DNA of 64,000 bases. Source: Bradyrhizobium sp. CIAT3101 (GTDB lineage: Bacteria > Pseudomonadota > Alphaproteobacteria > Rhizobiales > Xanthobacteraceae). The stretch is from contig NZ_CP121634.1 in NCBI RefSeq assembly GCF_029714945.1, forward strand, positions 4,981,001-5,045,000, written 5' to 3'. The notes under the pieces were generated by a model. It searched no databases. It was not told the origin of the DNA and saw only the letters and a program-made list of their open reading frames with translations. Below are positions 1-9,690 of this stretch, in pieces. The first letter of the stretch is position 1, and the number at the start of each line of letters is the position of its first letter. A program made the position numbers and the translations under genes.

Positions 1-61
1 CAGCCTTGAGACACTGGCCGAGCTGGGAGTTGGCACTTTCGGGCGTGGTGATCTCGCTCAT
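1..61 (-). CDS. Partial 5' end of a gene leaving the left edge, possibly an XRE/cupin regulator
   Basis: An ATG at 59-61 (read leftward) opens a frame that stays open to the window edge and gives MSEITTPESANSQLGQCLKA. The last residues (LGQCLKA) resemble the start of the helix-turn-helix in XRE-family regulators that carry a C-terminal cupin domain. Such regulators are often divergent from amino-acid or amine utilisation operons, which fits the amidase operon starting at 271. Only 20 codons are visible, so both the gene call and the family are tentative. Confidence 0.4.
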   Translation of the reverse strand, partial: MSEITTPESANSQLGQCLKA

Positions 62-270
62 GCAGCATCTCTATCACGCCGCCGGGAAAAAGGTATTGGC
101 CGATCCGTCTAATCTTTTCGACTCAATCCGCCACATAATACCTCTCCGAGCTACCTCTCGGGCACGCAAGCCACGATTTGTGCATGAAATGCCTCGGTTG
201 GCGAATATTGGTGCGTTGTACATACTTTCCGATATGCTAAATCGTTTTCATATTTTGAAAGGGCCTGGCG

Positions 271-1767
271 TTGTCCGAACTTTGCGACAAAAGTGCCGTC
301 GAGCTGCGCCGCCTGCTGGCCGCACGGGCGATATCGCCCGTCGAGCTGCTCGACGCCTGCCTGTCCCGCATCGCCACCACCAACGCCGCCGTCAATGCGA
401 TCGTGACGCTCGACGAGCCGGGTGCACGCGCCGCCGCAAAGAAGGCTGAGGCCGCGATCCTGCGCGGCGAGGACCATGGCGCGCTGCACGGGCTTCCCGT
501 CCTGATCAAGGATACGCAAGACACCGCCGGCATGCGCTCGACCTACGGCAGTCCCCTGTTGCGCGACAATGTCCCGGCCGCCGACCAGGGCTCGGTGGCG
601 CGGCTGCGTGCGGCGGGCGCCATCATCTTCGGCAAGACCAACACGCCGGAATGGGCGGCGGGCGGCAACACCCGCAATCCTGTTTTCGGTGCGACCGGCA
701 ATCCCTTCGATCCCTCGCGCTCGGCGGCGGGCTCCTCCGGCGGATCGGCGGTTGCGCTTGCGTGCGGCATGGCACCGCTCGCCTCGGGCTCCGACACCGG
801 CGGATCCCTGCGCAATCCCGCGGGCTATGCCGGCATCGTCGGGATGCGCCCCTCCTACGGCCTGGTGGCGAGCGAAAAGCGCGCCTTCGGCTGGTCCAAC
901 CTGTCGACCGACGGACCGATGGCCCGCAATGTCGCCGATACCGCGCTGATGCTCTCGGTGATGGCGAGCGACGATGCCCGCGATCCGCTCGCCTACACGC
1001 TTCCCGACGAGCCCCTGCGCGGACGCGCCGAGCGCTGGGCCGCGCCGCGTCCCGCGGAACTTGGCAGGCTACGCCTCGCCTTCACCGAAGATTTTGGTTT
1101 TGCGCCGACCGAGCAGGCCATCCGCCGCGTCTTCCGCGATCGCGTCAACAAGCTTGCCCCGCTGTTCGCCGAGAGCCGCGAGGCGACGCCTGACTGCACC
1201 GGCGCCGACGATGCCTTCGCCGTGCTGCGCGCCGGCCTGTTCCTGGCGATGCACGGCAAGAACTACAAGGAGCGGCCGGAGATGCTCGGCCCCAATGTTC
1301 GCGCCAATGTCGAGGAAGGCCTGAGCTACACGCTGGAAGATCACGGCCGCGCCGCGACGACGCAGACGCGGATCTATCGCGCCTGTCAAAGCTTCTTCGA
1401 AACCTGCGACGTGCTGATCAGCCCGACGATCACGCTCAGCCCGCGGCCGTGGTCGGAGCTCTATCCCGCCGAGATCGACGGCGTGCCGACGAAATCCTAC
1501 TTCCACTGGCTCGCGCTCGCCTATGCCGTCACGCTTCCCGGCCATCCCGCGATCAGCGTTCCGCTCGGCGTCGATGAAGCCGGGCTGCCCTTCGGCCTGC
1601 AGATCGTCGGCCCGCGCGGTGGCGATGCCATCGTGCTGTCGGTCGCCGCGAGCATCGAGGCTGCGTTCGCGGGCGATCCACAACTGTGCCGGCCTGTTCC
1701 CGACCTCGCACGGCTTGCCGCAGCGCCGCCGCTGTCGTCGACGCCCGGTTTCCTCACCTGGGAATAG
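271..1767 (+). CDS. Amidase signature (AS) family amidase
   Basis: This 498-residue protein is a Ser-cisSer-Lys amidase hydrolysing an unidentified carboxamide. The catalytic triad is visible: Lys80 in LPVLIKD, cis-Ser155 in the AGSSGGS loop, and nucleophile Ser179 in SDTGGSLRNPA. Length is normal for the family (about 450-520). The start is a TTG at 271 behind AAAGGG; an in-frame TGA at 256-258 rules out a longer reading. It is first in a likely operon with an MFS carrier (62-bp gap) and an FAD oxidase, suggesting uptake, hydrolysis and oxidation of an amide or amino-acid-like compound. The substrate cannot be read from sequence. Confidence 0.88.
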   Translation: MSELCDKSAVELRRLLAARAISPVELLDACLSRIATTNAAVNAIVTLDEPGARAAAKKAEAAILRGEDHGALHGLPVLIKDTQDTAGMRSTYGSPLLRDNVPAADQGSVARLRAAGAIIFGKTNTPEWAAGGNTRNPVFGATGNPFDPSRSAAGSSGGSAVALACGMAPLASGSDTGGSLRNPAGYAGIVGMRPSYGLVASEKRAFGWSNLSTDGPMARNVADTALMLSVMASDDARDPLAYTLPDEPLRGRAERWAAPRPAELGRLRLAFTEDFGFAPTEQAIRRVFRDRVNKLAPLFAESREATPDCTGADDAFAVLRAGLFLAMHGKNYKERPEMLGPNVRANVEEGLSYTLEDHGRAATTQTRIYRACQSFFETCDVLISPTITLSPRPWSELYPAEIDGVPTKSYFHWLALAYAVTLPGHPAISVPLGVDEAGLPFGLQIVGPRGGDAIVLSVAASIEAAFAGDPQLCRPVPDLARLAAAPPLSSTPGFLTWE

Positions 1768-1829
1768 AGCCCGGGAATAGATCAACAAGCAGGCATGACC
1801 GCCGGGTCGCCGGCAAAGCGGAGAGCAGC

Positions 1830-3044
1830 ATGGCCGAATTGTCGAACCGCAAGACCGGCATCGTCGCCTTCGTCCTGCTCTATGTCGCCTACTGCATCTC
1901 CTACATCGACCGCGCGGCGATCTCGCTGGCGCTGGCGCAGATCGGCAAGGACTTCAATCTCCAGGCTGCCGATCTCGGCATCGTCATCAGCGCGTTCTTC
2001 CTGGGTTATGCCGCGATGCAGGTGCCGGGCGGATGGCTCTCCGATCGCTTCGGCTCGAAATATGTGGTGATCGTCACCATCGTGATGTGGTCGCTGTTCA
2101 CGGCCTTCACCAGCATCGCCTGGTCGCTGACCTCGCTGATCGCCATCCGCTTCATCTTCGGCATCGCCGAGGGCGGATTTCCGCCGGCGAGCATCCGTGC
2201 CATCGCGGAGCTGTTCAAGAAGGATAGTCGGCCGAAAATGTCCGCGCTGCTGCTGTCGTCGAACTATGCCGGCAGCATGATCGCGCCGCTGATCATGGCG
2301 CCGCTGATCCTCTGGCTCGGCTGGCGTCACGCCTTCAATACCATCGGCATCGCCGGCGTCCTGTTCGCGGTGATCTATTTCGTCTTCGTTCCGCATCTCG
2401 CGCGTATCGGCGTGGGGCCGGTGACGGCGAAGCCGCGGGCGCCGATGCGCGAGCTGATGAAGAATCCGCTGCTGTGGCAGCTGATGGTGGTGTGGTTCGG
2501 CCTGAGCTGCGTCAACAAGGGCCTGGATTCCTGGATGCCGCTCTATCTGCTCCAGCAGCGCGGCCTCGATCTCAAGACCGTCGGCGTGGTGGCGCCGATC
2601 CCGTTTGTGATGGCGACGATCGCGACTGCGATCGGTGGCTGGGTGATGACCACGTTCTTTTCCGAGCGCGAGAAATATCTGCTGATCGGCAGCTCCGCGT
2701 TGACCGGCATCTTCCTCTACGCCATGTACAAGGCGGAGACGATCACGGTGCTGATCGTCTATCAGTCGCTGGTCTACTTCTTCAAATCCTTCGTGCTGGC
2801 CGCGGTGGTTGCGCTTCCGACCAAGCTGCTCCGCGACGACCAGATCGGATCGGGCGTCGGCATGGTCAATCTCGGCGGCCAAAGCGCAGGCTTTGTCGCA
2901 CCGGCGGCGATTGGCTTCATCGTGACCGGGACCGGATCGTTTGACGCGGCCTTCGGCTTCCTGGTGGCAATGACCGCGCTGTCCGTGATCGTCGCCGCCA
3001 CCATCAACACGGCGCAGCCCAGGCTCACGCCGAAGCCGGCCTGA
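1830..3044 (+). CDS. MFS transporter, anion:cation symporter-like
   Basis: This 404-residue inner-membrane carrier has about 12 hydrophobic segments. The MFS signature after TM2 is clear (GGWLSDRFGSK, about residues 66-76), and the opening helix with YCISYIDRAAIS is typical of the ACS family that moves organic anions such as glucarate, phthalate or tartrate. I chose the ATG at 1830 because family similarity begins there; the frame is open further upstream but that part is arginine-rich and unlike a transporter N-terminus. It lies between the amidase and the FAD oxidase, so it probably imports their shared substrate, although the substrate is not determinable here. Confidence 0.85.
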   Translation: MAELSNRKTGIVAFVLLYVAYCISYIDRAAISLALAQIGKDFNLQAADLGIVISAFFLGYAAMQVPGGWLSDRFGSKYVVIVTIVMWSLFTAFTSIAWSLTSLIAIRFIFGIAEGGFPPASIRAIAELFKKDSRPKMSALLLSSNYAGSMIAPLIMAPLILWLGWRHAFNTIGIAGVLFAVIYFVFVPHLARIGVGPVTAKPRAPMRELMKNPLLWQLMVVWFGLSCVNKGLDSWMPLYLLQQRGLDLKTVGVVAPIPFVMATIATAIGGWVMTTFFSEREKYLLIGSSALTGIFLYAMYKAETITVLIVYQSLVYFFKSFVLAAVVALPTKLLRDDQIGSGVGMVNLGGQSAGFVAPAAIGFIVTGTGSFDAAFGFLVAMTALSVIVAATINTAQPRLTPKPA

Positions 3045-3060
3045 CAGGAGTATTCCGCCA

Positions 3061-4293
3061 ATGCAAAGCGCAATCATTCTCGGCGGCGGCATGGTGGGCG
3101 TCGGCGCCGCCTTGCATTTGAGGCAACGCGGCTGGACCGTCACCCTGGTCGACCGCAGGGAGCCCGGCCGCGAGACCAGCTACGGCAACGCCGGGATGAT
3201 CCAGGCGGAGGCGGTGCGGCCCTATCCGATGCCGCGCGATCTCGCCTCGCTCGTGAAGATCGCGACCGGCCGCACCAACGACGTGCGCTACAGCTTGTCC
3301 TCGCTGCATCGCCACGTCGAGCCCCTGCTCCGCTATTGGTGGCATTCGGCACCGAAGCGGCATCGCGAGGCGATCGCCGCCTGGGCGCAGCTGATCGCCT
3401 ATGCGACCCCCGAGCACGACATCCTCATCCGCGAGGCCCATGCCGACAATCTGATCCGCCGCGCCGGTTATCGCGCGCTGTTTCGCGATGCTGCCGCGCT
3501 CGACCAGTCGATCAAGGCCGCGGAAGAAGACCGCCGCGAGTTCGGCGTGAATTTTCGCGTGCTTTCGGGCAGCGAGTTGACCAAGGCCGAGCCGATCCTG
3601 CGCGATGACCTTCCCGGCGCGATCCATTGGCTCGATACCTGGACCGTGTCCGATCCCGGCGCGCTGGTGACGGCCTACGCCAATCTGTTCGAGCGGCTCG
3701 GCGGCACCATCGTGCTCGGTGATGCGCAGTCGCTGCAGCAGACCGCGACCGGATGGTCGGTCAACACCGACAACGGCCGCATCGATGCCGCCAACGCCGT
3801 CGTGACGCTCGGGCCGTGGTCGCCCGACCTGTTGCACAAGTTCGGCTACCGGATCCCGCTGGTGCGCAAGCGCGGCTACCACATGCACTACACTGGCGGC
3901 GCCTCGCTCGATCTGCCGCTGGTCGACAAGGGCCAGGGCTACGCCATGGGGCCGATGGCCAAGGGCATCCGCATCACCACCGGCGCGGAGCTCACGGGCC
4001 CGGATGCGCTGGCAACCCCGGTGCAACTCGCCAGTGCCGAAGCTTCCGCCCGCGAACTGATCGACCTTGGCAAGCGCGCCGAGCCGGAGCCATGGTTCGG
4101 CACCCGCCCGTGCACGCCCGACATGGTACCCGTGCTCGGTCGTGCCCCGCGCCACCCCGGCCTCTGGATGAATTTCGGCCACGGCCACCAGGGCTTTACG
4201 CTCGGCCCCGCCACCGGACGCCTGCTCGCGGAGATGATGAACGGCGAGACGCCGTCAATCGATCCGACGCCGTACCGGCCGGAGCGGTTCTAG
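3061..4293 (+). CDS. FAD-dependent oxidoreductase, DadA/DAO family
   Basis: This 410-residue flavoenzyme belongs to the D-amino-acid dehydrogenase / glycine oxidase group. The N-terminal Rossmann motif GGGMVGVGAA (residues 8-17) binds FAD, and a Glu/Asp-type beta2 end (VDRRE) follows. The C-terminal GxxPxTPDMVPVLG block and HGHQGFTLGPATG (about 375-390) are the usual second FAD-contact region of the DAO fold. An SD (CAGGAG) precedes the ATG, 16 bp after the MFS gene, so the two are almost certainly co-transcribed. It probably deaminates an amino acid or amine released or imported by its neighbours. Its TAG stop overlaps the stop of the convergent next gene within a CTAG at 4290-4293. Confidence 0.85.
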   Translation: MQSAIILGGGMVGVGAALHLRQRGWTVTLVDRREPGRETSYGNAGMIQAEAVRPYPMPRDLASLVKIATGRTNDVRYSLSSLHRHVEPLLRYWWHSAPKRHREAIAAWAQLIAYATPEHDILIREAHADNLIRRAGYRALFRDAAALDQSIKAAEEDRREFGVNFRVLSGSELTKAEPILRDDLPGAIHWLDTWTVSDPGALVTAYANLFERLGGTIVLGDAQSLQQTATGWSVNTDNGRIDAANAVVTLGPWSPDLLHKFGYRIPLVRKRGYHMHYTGGASLDLPLVDKGQGYAMGPMAKGIRITTGAELTGPDALATPVQLASAEASARELIDLGKRAEPEPWFGTRPCTPDMVPVLGRAPRHPGLWMNFGHGHQGFTLGPATGRLLAEMMNGETPSIDPTPYRPERF

Positions 4294-6374
4294 CTCTCCG
4301 CTTTCGCGGCGAGCACCGAGAGCGCAGCCGTCAGGCGCATCAGCGGATCGTCCCATTCGCGGGGGCGGCGTTGGCGAAACAGGCGCATGGTCGGATACCA
4401 CGGGCTGTCCTCGCGATCGCGCAGCCAGCGCCAGTCGAGCGCGTAAGGCGTCAGCATCCACACCGGACGTCCGAGCGCACCGGCCAGATGCGCAACCGAC
4501 GTGTCGACGGCGACGACGAGATCGAGCGCGGCCACGGCCGCGGCCGTGTCGGCGAAATCGCCGAGCGCGGGCGCGAGATCGATGATGTCGTCGCCGAGCC
4601 CCGCCAGCACCGCACCGTCTTCCGCGCGCGGCTCCTTTTGCAGGCTGTAGAGCTGCACGCCCGGCATCACGAGCCGCGGCAGGACCGCCCGGGCCGACAG
4701 GGAGCGCTGCGCATCGCCTTTGTGCTTGGGATTGCCGGCCCAGACCACGCCGACCTTCACTCGCGTCTCCTGACCGAGTGCAGTTCGCCAGCGCGAAAGC
4801 TTCTCGGGATCCGGATGCAGGTACGGGACGTCGGCAGGCAGATTATCGAGCGTGGTGCCGAACAGGCGTGGCAGGCTCATCAGCGGCACTTGCAGATCGA
4901 ACGGCGGCAGCGCCTCGCCGCGTGGGATCACGGTGACATCGGGCAATTGCCGCAGCAGCGAGGCGAGCGCGGGCTGCACCTGCAGGATGATCCTGCCGCC
5001 CTTCCCTGTCACCATCGGCAGATAGCGCACGAAATGCAGGGCATCGCCGAGGCCGTATTCGGCGAAGACCAGCAAGGTGCGCCCCTCGAGCGGCTCGCCC
5101 TGCCATTCCGGCTCACTGAAAGTCGGATCGCCATCCGACAGCGTCTTGCACTTGCGGCGCCACCGATAGGCATCGAACCCCTCGGTGAAATGGCCGTTCA
5201 TCAGCAGGAAATGCGCGTGGTTGTATTGCGCGAGCGGCTGCTCCGGATCGAGCGCAACCGCGCGGGCCGAGACCGTGAGCGCCTCGTCGATCTCGCCGGC
5301 GTTGCGCAGTGCGACGGCGAGATTGGCGTGGCCCTTGGCATAGGACGGATCGGTCGCGATCGCGCAGCGATGCGCGGCGACGGCATCGATGACGCGCTGC
5401 TGCTTCTCGAAGATGATGCCGAGATTGGTGTAGGCCGGCGCGTGATCGTGCTTGAGCCGCAGCGCGTGCTCGCAGGCCGCAACGGCGTCGTCGAGTTCGC
5501 CGAGATCGGAGAGGCAGGCGCCGAGATTGGTGGCGATCATATGATCCGTGGGATCGCGCGCGAATGCTTGCCGGTAGATCCCGGCGGCCTCCTGCAAATG
5601 ACGGGCTTCATGCAGCACGAGACCAAGCAGGCGCAGCGCCGCGACATTGTCGGGCGCGCGTTCGACGGCGCGGCGATACTGGACGATGGCCTCTTCGAGC
5701 AATCCTTGCCGATAGAGCGCCGCGCCGAGATTGCAGATCAGGCCGGCATCGTCGGGATCGAGTTGGAGCGCGCGGCGATAGGCGGCCACGGCATCGCCCA
5801 ACCTGTTCTGGTCCGCAAGCACGTTGCCGAGATTGAGCCAGACGCCGCGGAAGGCGGGCTCGCGCGCGATCACGGCGCGGTAGGCGTCCTCCGCCTCGAT
5901 CAGCCGCCCCTGCCCGGCGAGCGCGACGGCGAGGTTGAAGCACGCGCGCGTCAGATGCGCATCGAGCGCGATTGCGCGGCGATAGGCGGTCTCGGCCTCG
6001 CCGAAGCGCGACAGTTCGCCCAGTGCCACGCCGAGCTTGTTGTGCAGGCCGGCGTCATCGGGCCGCCCGCGCAGCGCGCGCTGGAATGCGGCCACGGCGC
6101 CCTCGTGCTCGCCCTTCACGGCCAGCGCATCGCCGAGCGTGACCAGCGCCGGCGCGTGGTCGGGATCGATATTGAAGACCCGGTTGAGCAGTGCGGCGCC
6201 GTCGGCGGCACGGTCGGTGACGAAGGCCGCGACGGCCGCCAGATGCAGCGCCGGCACATGGTCCGGCTCCGCCTTCAGGACCTCGGTGCAGAGCGCCTCC
6301 GCCTGATCCGGCCGACCGGCCGCAAAATGCTCCGCCGCCGCCAGCACGATCCGATTAACCGCCGCCTCGCCCAC
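4290..6374 (-). CDS. TPR-repeat protein with C-terminal GT-B/family-9-like glycosyltransferase domain
   Basis: This 694-residue protein is a two-part fusion. Roughly residues 1-420 are about eleven 34-residue tetratricopeptide repeats with the usual A-x3-Y/N and P pattern (for example LGDALAVKGEHEGAVAAFQRAL). Residues 430-694 contain GRTLLVFAEYGLGDALHFVRYLP and later VWAGNPKHKGDAQRS and VDTSVAHLAGALGRPVWML. These resemble the ADP-heptose:LPS transferase fold used by cytoplasmic TPR-transferases in rhizobia. There is no signal peptide. The acceptor is unknown; TPR-linked transferases often modify proteins or participate in polysaccharide synthesis. It is convergent with the FAD oxidase and its stop codon shares bases with that gene. 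Confidence 0.8.
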   Translation of the reverse strand: MGEAAVNRIVLAAAEHFAAGRPDQAEALCTEVLKAEPDHVPALHLAAVAAFVTDRAADGAALLNRVFNIDPDHAPALVTLGDALAVKGEHEGAVAAFQRALRGRPDDAGLHNKLGVALGELSRFGEAETAYRRAIALDAHLTRACFNLAVALAGQGRLIEAEDAYRAVIAREPAFRGVWLNLGNVLADQNRLGDAVAAYRRALQLDPDDAGLICNLGAALYRQGLLEEAIVQYRRAVERAPDNVAALRLLGLVLHEARHLQEAAGIYRQAFARDPTDHMIATNLGACLSDLGELDDAVAACEHALRLKHDHAPAYTNLGIIFEKQQRVIDAVAAHRCAIATDPSYAKGHANLAVALRNAGEIDEALTVSARAVALDPEQPLAQYNHAHFLLMNGHFTEGFDAYRWRRKCKTLSDGDPTFSEPEWQGEPLEGRTLLVFAEYGLGDALHFVRYLPMVTGKGGRIILQVQPALASLLRQLPDVTVIPRGEALPPFDLQVPLMSLPRLFGTTLDNLPADVPYLHPDPEKLSRWRTALGQETRVKVGVVWAGNPKHKGDAQRSLSARAVLPRLVMPGVQLYSLQKEPRAEDGAVLAGLGDDIIDLAPALGDFADTAAAVAALDLVVAVDTSVAHLAGALGRPVWMLTPYALDWRWLRDREDSPWYPTMRLFRQRRPREWDDPLMRLTAALSVLAAKAES

Positions 6375-6433
6375 GATACCACCGCCCCCCGAGATCAGAG
6401 ATGCCAGTTAAACGCGCGAGGCCGCGGATTCCG

Positions 6434-7267
6434 TCAGTCGATATGCGTGGCGAGAACTTTTCTGATGCGCTCGGCGTCCTCCGGCGTCGCCGGGTTGTAG
6501 ACGACCATGCCGAGATCGGGCCGGCCGTCGACCGAGAAGGCCGAATATTCGAACGCGACCGGGCCGAGCACGGGATGGCGCAGATGCTTGACGCCCTCGC
6601 CATAGCTGCGGACGTCATTGTCGGCCCACAGCTTCGCGAATTCGGGGCTGAGACGGCACATCTCGTCGACGAATTCGGCGACATGCGAGACCGCGCCGGC
6701 GCGCGCCGCATCGGCCCGGAACGCCGCGACCACGAAGCGCGCCACGCTGTCCCAATCATATTGCGCAGCCCGGATGTTGGGCTCGCTGAAGATCAGCCGC
6801 AGGATGTTGCGCCGTTCGGGCGGGAGTTTTGAATAGTCGGTCAGCACCAGCCTCGCCGCGCGATTCCAGGCAACGACATCCCAGATCGCGGTCCTGATGA
6901 TGGCGGGGCTGGTCTCGAGCGCGTCGAGCACGCGCTGAAGCCGCGGCGACACGCCCTCACGCGCCTGGTAGCGGACTTCGGGCGGACGGCCGAGCCCGAT
7001 CAAAAACAGATGCTCGCGCTCGACGTCGGTCAGCATCAGCGCGGCCGAGATCCGGTCGAGCACGTCGGCTGACGGCGCGCCGCCGCGGCCCTGCTCCAGC
7101 CAGGTGTACCAGGTCGGGCTGATATTGGCCCGCTGCGCCACCTCCTCGCGCCGCAGCCCCGGCGTCCGCCGGCGGCTGCCGCCAAAGCCGAAGGCCGCCG
7201 CGTCGAGCCGGGTACGGCGGTCTTTCAAATAGGTCCCGAGCAGGTTCTCGCTGGTGGTCTCGCTCAT
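6434..7267 (-). CDS. XRE-family transcriptional regulator with MmyB-like ligand-binding domain
   Basis: This 277-residue regulator has an N-terminal helix-turn-helix (about residues 25-85, RRTPGLRREEVAQRANISPTW with YTWLEQGRG). It is followed by a PAS-like domain of the MmyB type (about 105-270, including AWNRAARLVLTDYSKLPPERRN and HPVLGP near the C-terminus). Proteins of this architecture usually repress a divergent oxidoreductase gene and respond to a small ligand, perhaps a fatty-acid-like molecule. Here the divergent target would be the NAD(P) oxidoreductase at 7360. Two 11-bp direct repeats in the shared promoter region are a plausible operator and are listed separately. Confidence 0.85.
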   Translation of the reverse strand: MSETTSENLLGTYLKDRRTRLDAAAFGFGGSRRRTPGLRREEVAQRANISPTWYTWLEQGRGGAPSADVLDRISAALMLTDVEREHLFLIGLGRPPEVRYQAREGVSPRLQRVLDALETSPAIIRTAIWDVVAWNRAARLVLTDYSKLPPERRNILRLIFSEPNIRAAQYDWDSVARFVVAAFRADAARAGAVSHVAEFVDEMCRLSPEFAKLWADNDVRSYGEGVKHLRHPVLGPVAFEYSAFSVDGRPDLGMVVYNPATPEDAERIRKVLATHID

Positions 7268-7281
7268 CCTGTTAGCTATTA

Positions 7282-7314
7282 TACCCTGATAACGTCACTA
7301 CTTTACCCGGATAA
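7282..7314. promoter_or_regulatory. Candidate operator: two 11-bp direct repeats 22 bp apart
   Basis: TACCCTGATAA at 7282-7292 and TACCCGGATAA at 7304-7314 differ at one base. They start 22 bp apart, close to two helical turns, so both would face the same side of the DNA. They lie in the 92-bp gap between the divergent XRE regulator and the oxidoreductase. This is a natural site for the XRE protein to bind; the assignment is inferred. Confidence 0.5.
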
Positions 7315-7359
7315 TTGTAGCGCAGATGCTGCCCTCCACCAACCCTGGAGAAACTGCTC

Positions 7360-8238
7360 ATGCGTGTATTCGTCACTGGCGCCACCGGCTTCGTCGGCTC
7401 TGCCGTCGTCGCCGACCTGATCGCCGCCGGCCATAACGTCACCGGCCTTGCCCGCTCCGATGCGGGTGCCGCATCGCTCGCCGCGATGGGGGCGACAGTC
7501 CACCGCGGCTCGCTGGAGGACCACGCCTCCTTGCGCAGCGGCGCGGCCGGCTCCGACGGCGTGCTGCACCTCGGCTTCAACCACGACTTCTCGAAATTCC
7601 AAGACAATTGCGAGCTCGACCGCCGCGCCATCCTGGCGCTCGGCGCGGAGCTCAAGGGCTCCGCGCGCCCGCTGATCGTCACCTCCGGCGTGGCGCTGCT
7701 CGCGCCCGGACGGCTCGCCACGGAGGATGACGAGTCGGCACGCGGCTTCCCACGTGTCTCGGAAGCGACCGCGCTGTCGCTGGACGGCGTTCGTGCCGCC
7801 GTGGTTCGGCTGCCACCGACGACCCATGGCGAAGGTGACCACGGCTTTGTCCCGATCCTGATCAACCTCGCGCGCCAGAAGGGCGTCGCGGCCTATATCG
7901 GCGACGGCATGAATCGCTGGCCGGCCGGGCATCGCTTCGATGCCGCGCGCGTCTACAGGCTCGCGCTCGAGCAAGGCGCAACCGCGCCGCGCTATCACGC
8001 GATCGCGGAGGAAGGCATCCCGTTCAGGACGATTGCGGAGGTGATCGGCAAAAGGCTCGGCGTGCCCGTGGTCTCGAAATCGCCCGACGAAGCGGAAGCG
8101 CATTTCGGCTGGTTCGCGCGGTTTGCCGCCGTCGACGTTCCGTCATCGAGTGCGAAGACGCGCGCATTGCTTGGCTGGGCGCCAAAAGAAATCGGGCTGA
8201 TCGAGGATCTCGACCAGCCCTATTACTTCAAGGTCTGA
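7360..8238 (+). CDS. NAD(P)-dependent oxidoreductase, extended SDR / NAD-epimerase-like
   Basis: This 292-residue protein starts with the extended SDR nucleotide-binding motif [12 protein letters not shown] (GxxGxxG, residues 5-16). It continues with ARSD after beta2, which often favours NADP. The strict YxxxK catalytic motif is not evident in the expected position, so it belongs to the atypical NmrA/epimerase-like group. Many bacterial genomes pair such proteins with MmyB-type XRE regulators, exactly as seen here with the divergent gene at 6434-7267. Substrate unknown. The ATG at 7360 fits the Rossmann start. Confidence 0.8.
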   Translation: MRVFVTGATGFVGSAVVADLIAAGHNVTGLARSDAGAASLAAMGATVHRGSLEDHASLRSGAAGSDGVLHLGFNHDFSKFQDNCELDRRAILALGAELKGSARPLIVTSGVALLAPGRLATEDDESARGFPRVSEATALSLDGVRAAVVRLPPTTHGEGDHGFVPILINLARQKGVAAYIGDGMNRWPAGHRFDAARVYRLALEQGATAPRYHAIAEEGIPFRTIAEVIGKRLGVPVVSKSPDEAEAHFGWFARFAAVDVPSSSAKTRALLGWAPKEIGLIEDLDQPYYFKV

Positions 8239-8269
8239 CGGCGCCACGCCGCCAGATGTAGTCAGTGGA

Positions 8270-9604
8270 TCAGTCCGTCGTGACCGCGGTCTCGAGGTCG
8301 GTCGGATCGATCTGCTGGCTCAGCCGCGCATTGAGCTTGTCGCGATCGAGCTCGCCCTCCCACCAGGCGACGATCACGCAGGCCACGCCGTTGCCGCAGA
8401 GATTGGTCAGCGCGCGGCACTCGCTCATGAACTTGTCGATGCCGAGCACGATCGCCATGCCCGGCACGAGCCGCGGATCGACCACCGCGAGCGTCGCCGC
8501 CAGCGTGATGAAGCCCGCGCCGGTGATGCCGGAGGCGCCCTTCGAGGTCAGCATCGCCACCACCAGGATGGTGAGCTGCTGACCGAAGGTCAGATCGAAG
8601 CCGAGCGCCTGCGCGATGAACAGCGTCGCCAGCGTCATGTAGATGTTGGTGCCGTCGAGGTTGAACGAATAACCCGTGGGCACCACGAGGCCGACCACCG
8701 ACTTCGAGCAGCCGAGCCGTTCGAGCTTCTCCATCAAGGACGGCAGCGCGCTCTCGGACGACGAGGTGCCGAGCACGATCAGCAGCTCGTCCTTGATGTA
8801 GGCGAGGAACCTGAAGATCGAGAACCCGGCGATCCGCGCGATGATGCCGAGCACGACGAACACGAACAATGCGGCAGTGAGGTAGAACGTCGCGATCAGG
8901 CCCATCAGATTGAGGATCGCGCCCGTGCCGAACTTGCCGATGGTGTAGGCCATCGCGCCGAAGGCGCCGACCGGCGCTGCGCGCATCACGATCGAGATGA
9001 CGCCGAACACCGCATGCGCGGCATCGTCGATGAAGCTGCGGATGACATGGCCGCGCTCGCCGAGCCCCATGATGGCGAAGCCGAACAGCACCGAGAACAG
9101 CAGCACCTGGAGGATCTCGCCTTGCGCGAAGGCGCCGACGACCGTGTCGGGAATGATGTGCAGGATGAAGTCGACCGACCTCTGGCCTTCGGCCTGCTTG
9201 GCGTAATTGGCGACGGCCTGCGCGTTGGCGGCGGCACTGCCGAAGCCTGCGCCCGGCTTCACGACGTTGCCGATGATGAGGCCGATGACGAGCGCGAAGG
9301 TCGAGACGACCTCGAAATAGACCAGCGCCTTGACGCCGATGCGTCCGACCTTCTTGGCGTCCTGGATGTGGGCGATGCCGGAGACCACGGTGCAGAAGAT
9401 GATCGGCGCGATCACCATCTTGATCAGCTTGATGAAGCCGTCGCCGAGCGCTTTGATCCAGTCGTTGGTGGCGACCGTCGGCCAGAGCCAGCCGACGATG
9501 GCGCCGAGCACGATGGCGATCAGCACCTGGACGTAGAGAACTTTATACCACGGCTTGGCTGCGCTCGGTGCGGCCGGCGCGCCGCTCATTGTTGTCGTTG
9601 TCAT
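8270..9604 (-). CDS. dctA: C4-dicarboxylate:cation symporter DctA
   Basis: This 444-residue inner-membrane carrier takes up succinate, fumarate and malate. It has the hallmark [16 protein letters not shown] segment and [20 protein letters not shown] of the glutamate/dicarboxylate symporter family, with about eight helices plus two re-entrant hairpins. I placed the start at the ATG at 9602-9604 (MTTTTMSG) because GGGAGG lies about 7 bases upstream. In rhizobia DctA feeds the bacteroid with plant dicarboxylates. A CCAAG-N5-CTTGG palindrome (9642-9656) lies upstream, but no dctB/dctD pair is adjacent and I did not find a clear sigma-54 promoter. It follows bioY on the same strand with an 86-bp gap. 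Confidence 0.92.
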   Translation of the reverse strand: MTTTTMSGAPAAPSAAKPWYKVLYVQVLIAIVLGAIVGWLWPTVATNDWIKALGDGFIKLIKMVIAPIIFCTVVSGIAHIQDAKKVGRIGVKALVYFEVVSTFALVIGLIIGNVVKPGAGFGSAAANAQAVANYAKQAEGQRSVDFILHIIPDTVVGAFAQGEILQVLLFSVLFGFAIMGLGERGHVIRSFIDDAAHAVFGVISIVMRAAPVGAFGAMAYTIGKFGTGAILNLMGLIATFYLTAALFVFVVLGIIARIAGFSIFRFLAYIKDELLIVLGTSSSESALPSLMEKLERLGCSKSVVGLVVPTGYSFNLDGTNIYMTLATLFIAQALGFDLTFGQQLTILVVAMLTSKGASGITGAGFITLAATLAVVDPRLVPGMAIVLGIDKFMSECRALTNLCGNGVACVIVAWWEGELDRDKLNARLSQQIDPTDLETAVTTD

Positions 9605-9690
9605 TGTTTTTTCCTCCCCCCTCAAAATTCAGAGCCAGCCAAGATCAACTTGGCCGGCCCTGTCAATTGGAACATTCCGTATGATGAAAT

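Noticed and set aside
3753..6500. 915-residue open frame on the plus strand across the TPR-transferase gene
   Set aside because: It has shadow composition (Arg/Gln/Glu/His-rich, no motifs) and overlaps two well-supported genes.
9605..9690. Sigma-54 promoter upstream of dctA
   Set aside because: A TGGC-N-TTGC-like match was sought on the minus strand but the TGGCACN5TTGCW consensus is not met; only a CCAAG-N5-CTTGG palindrome is visible.
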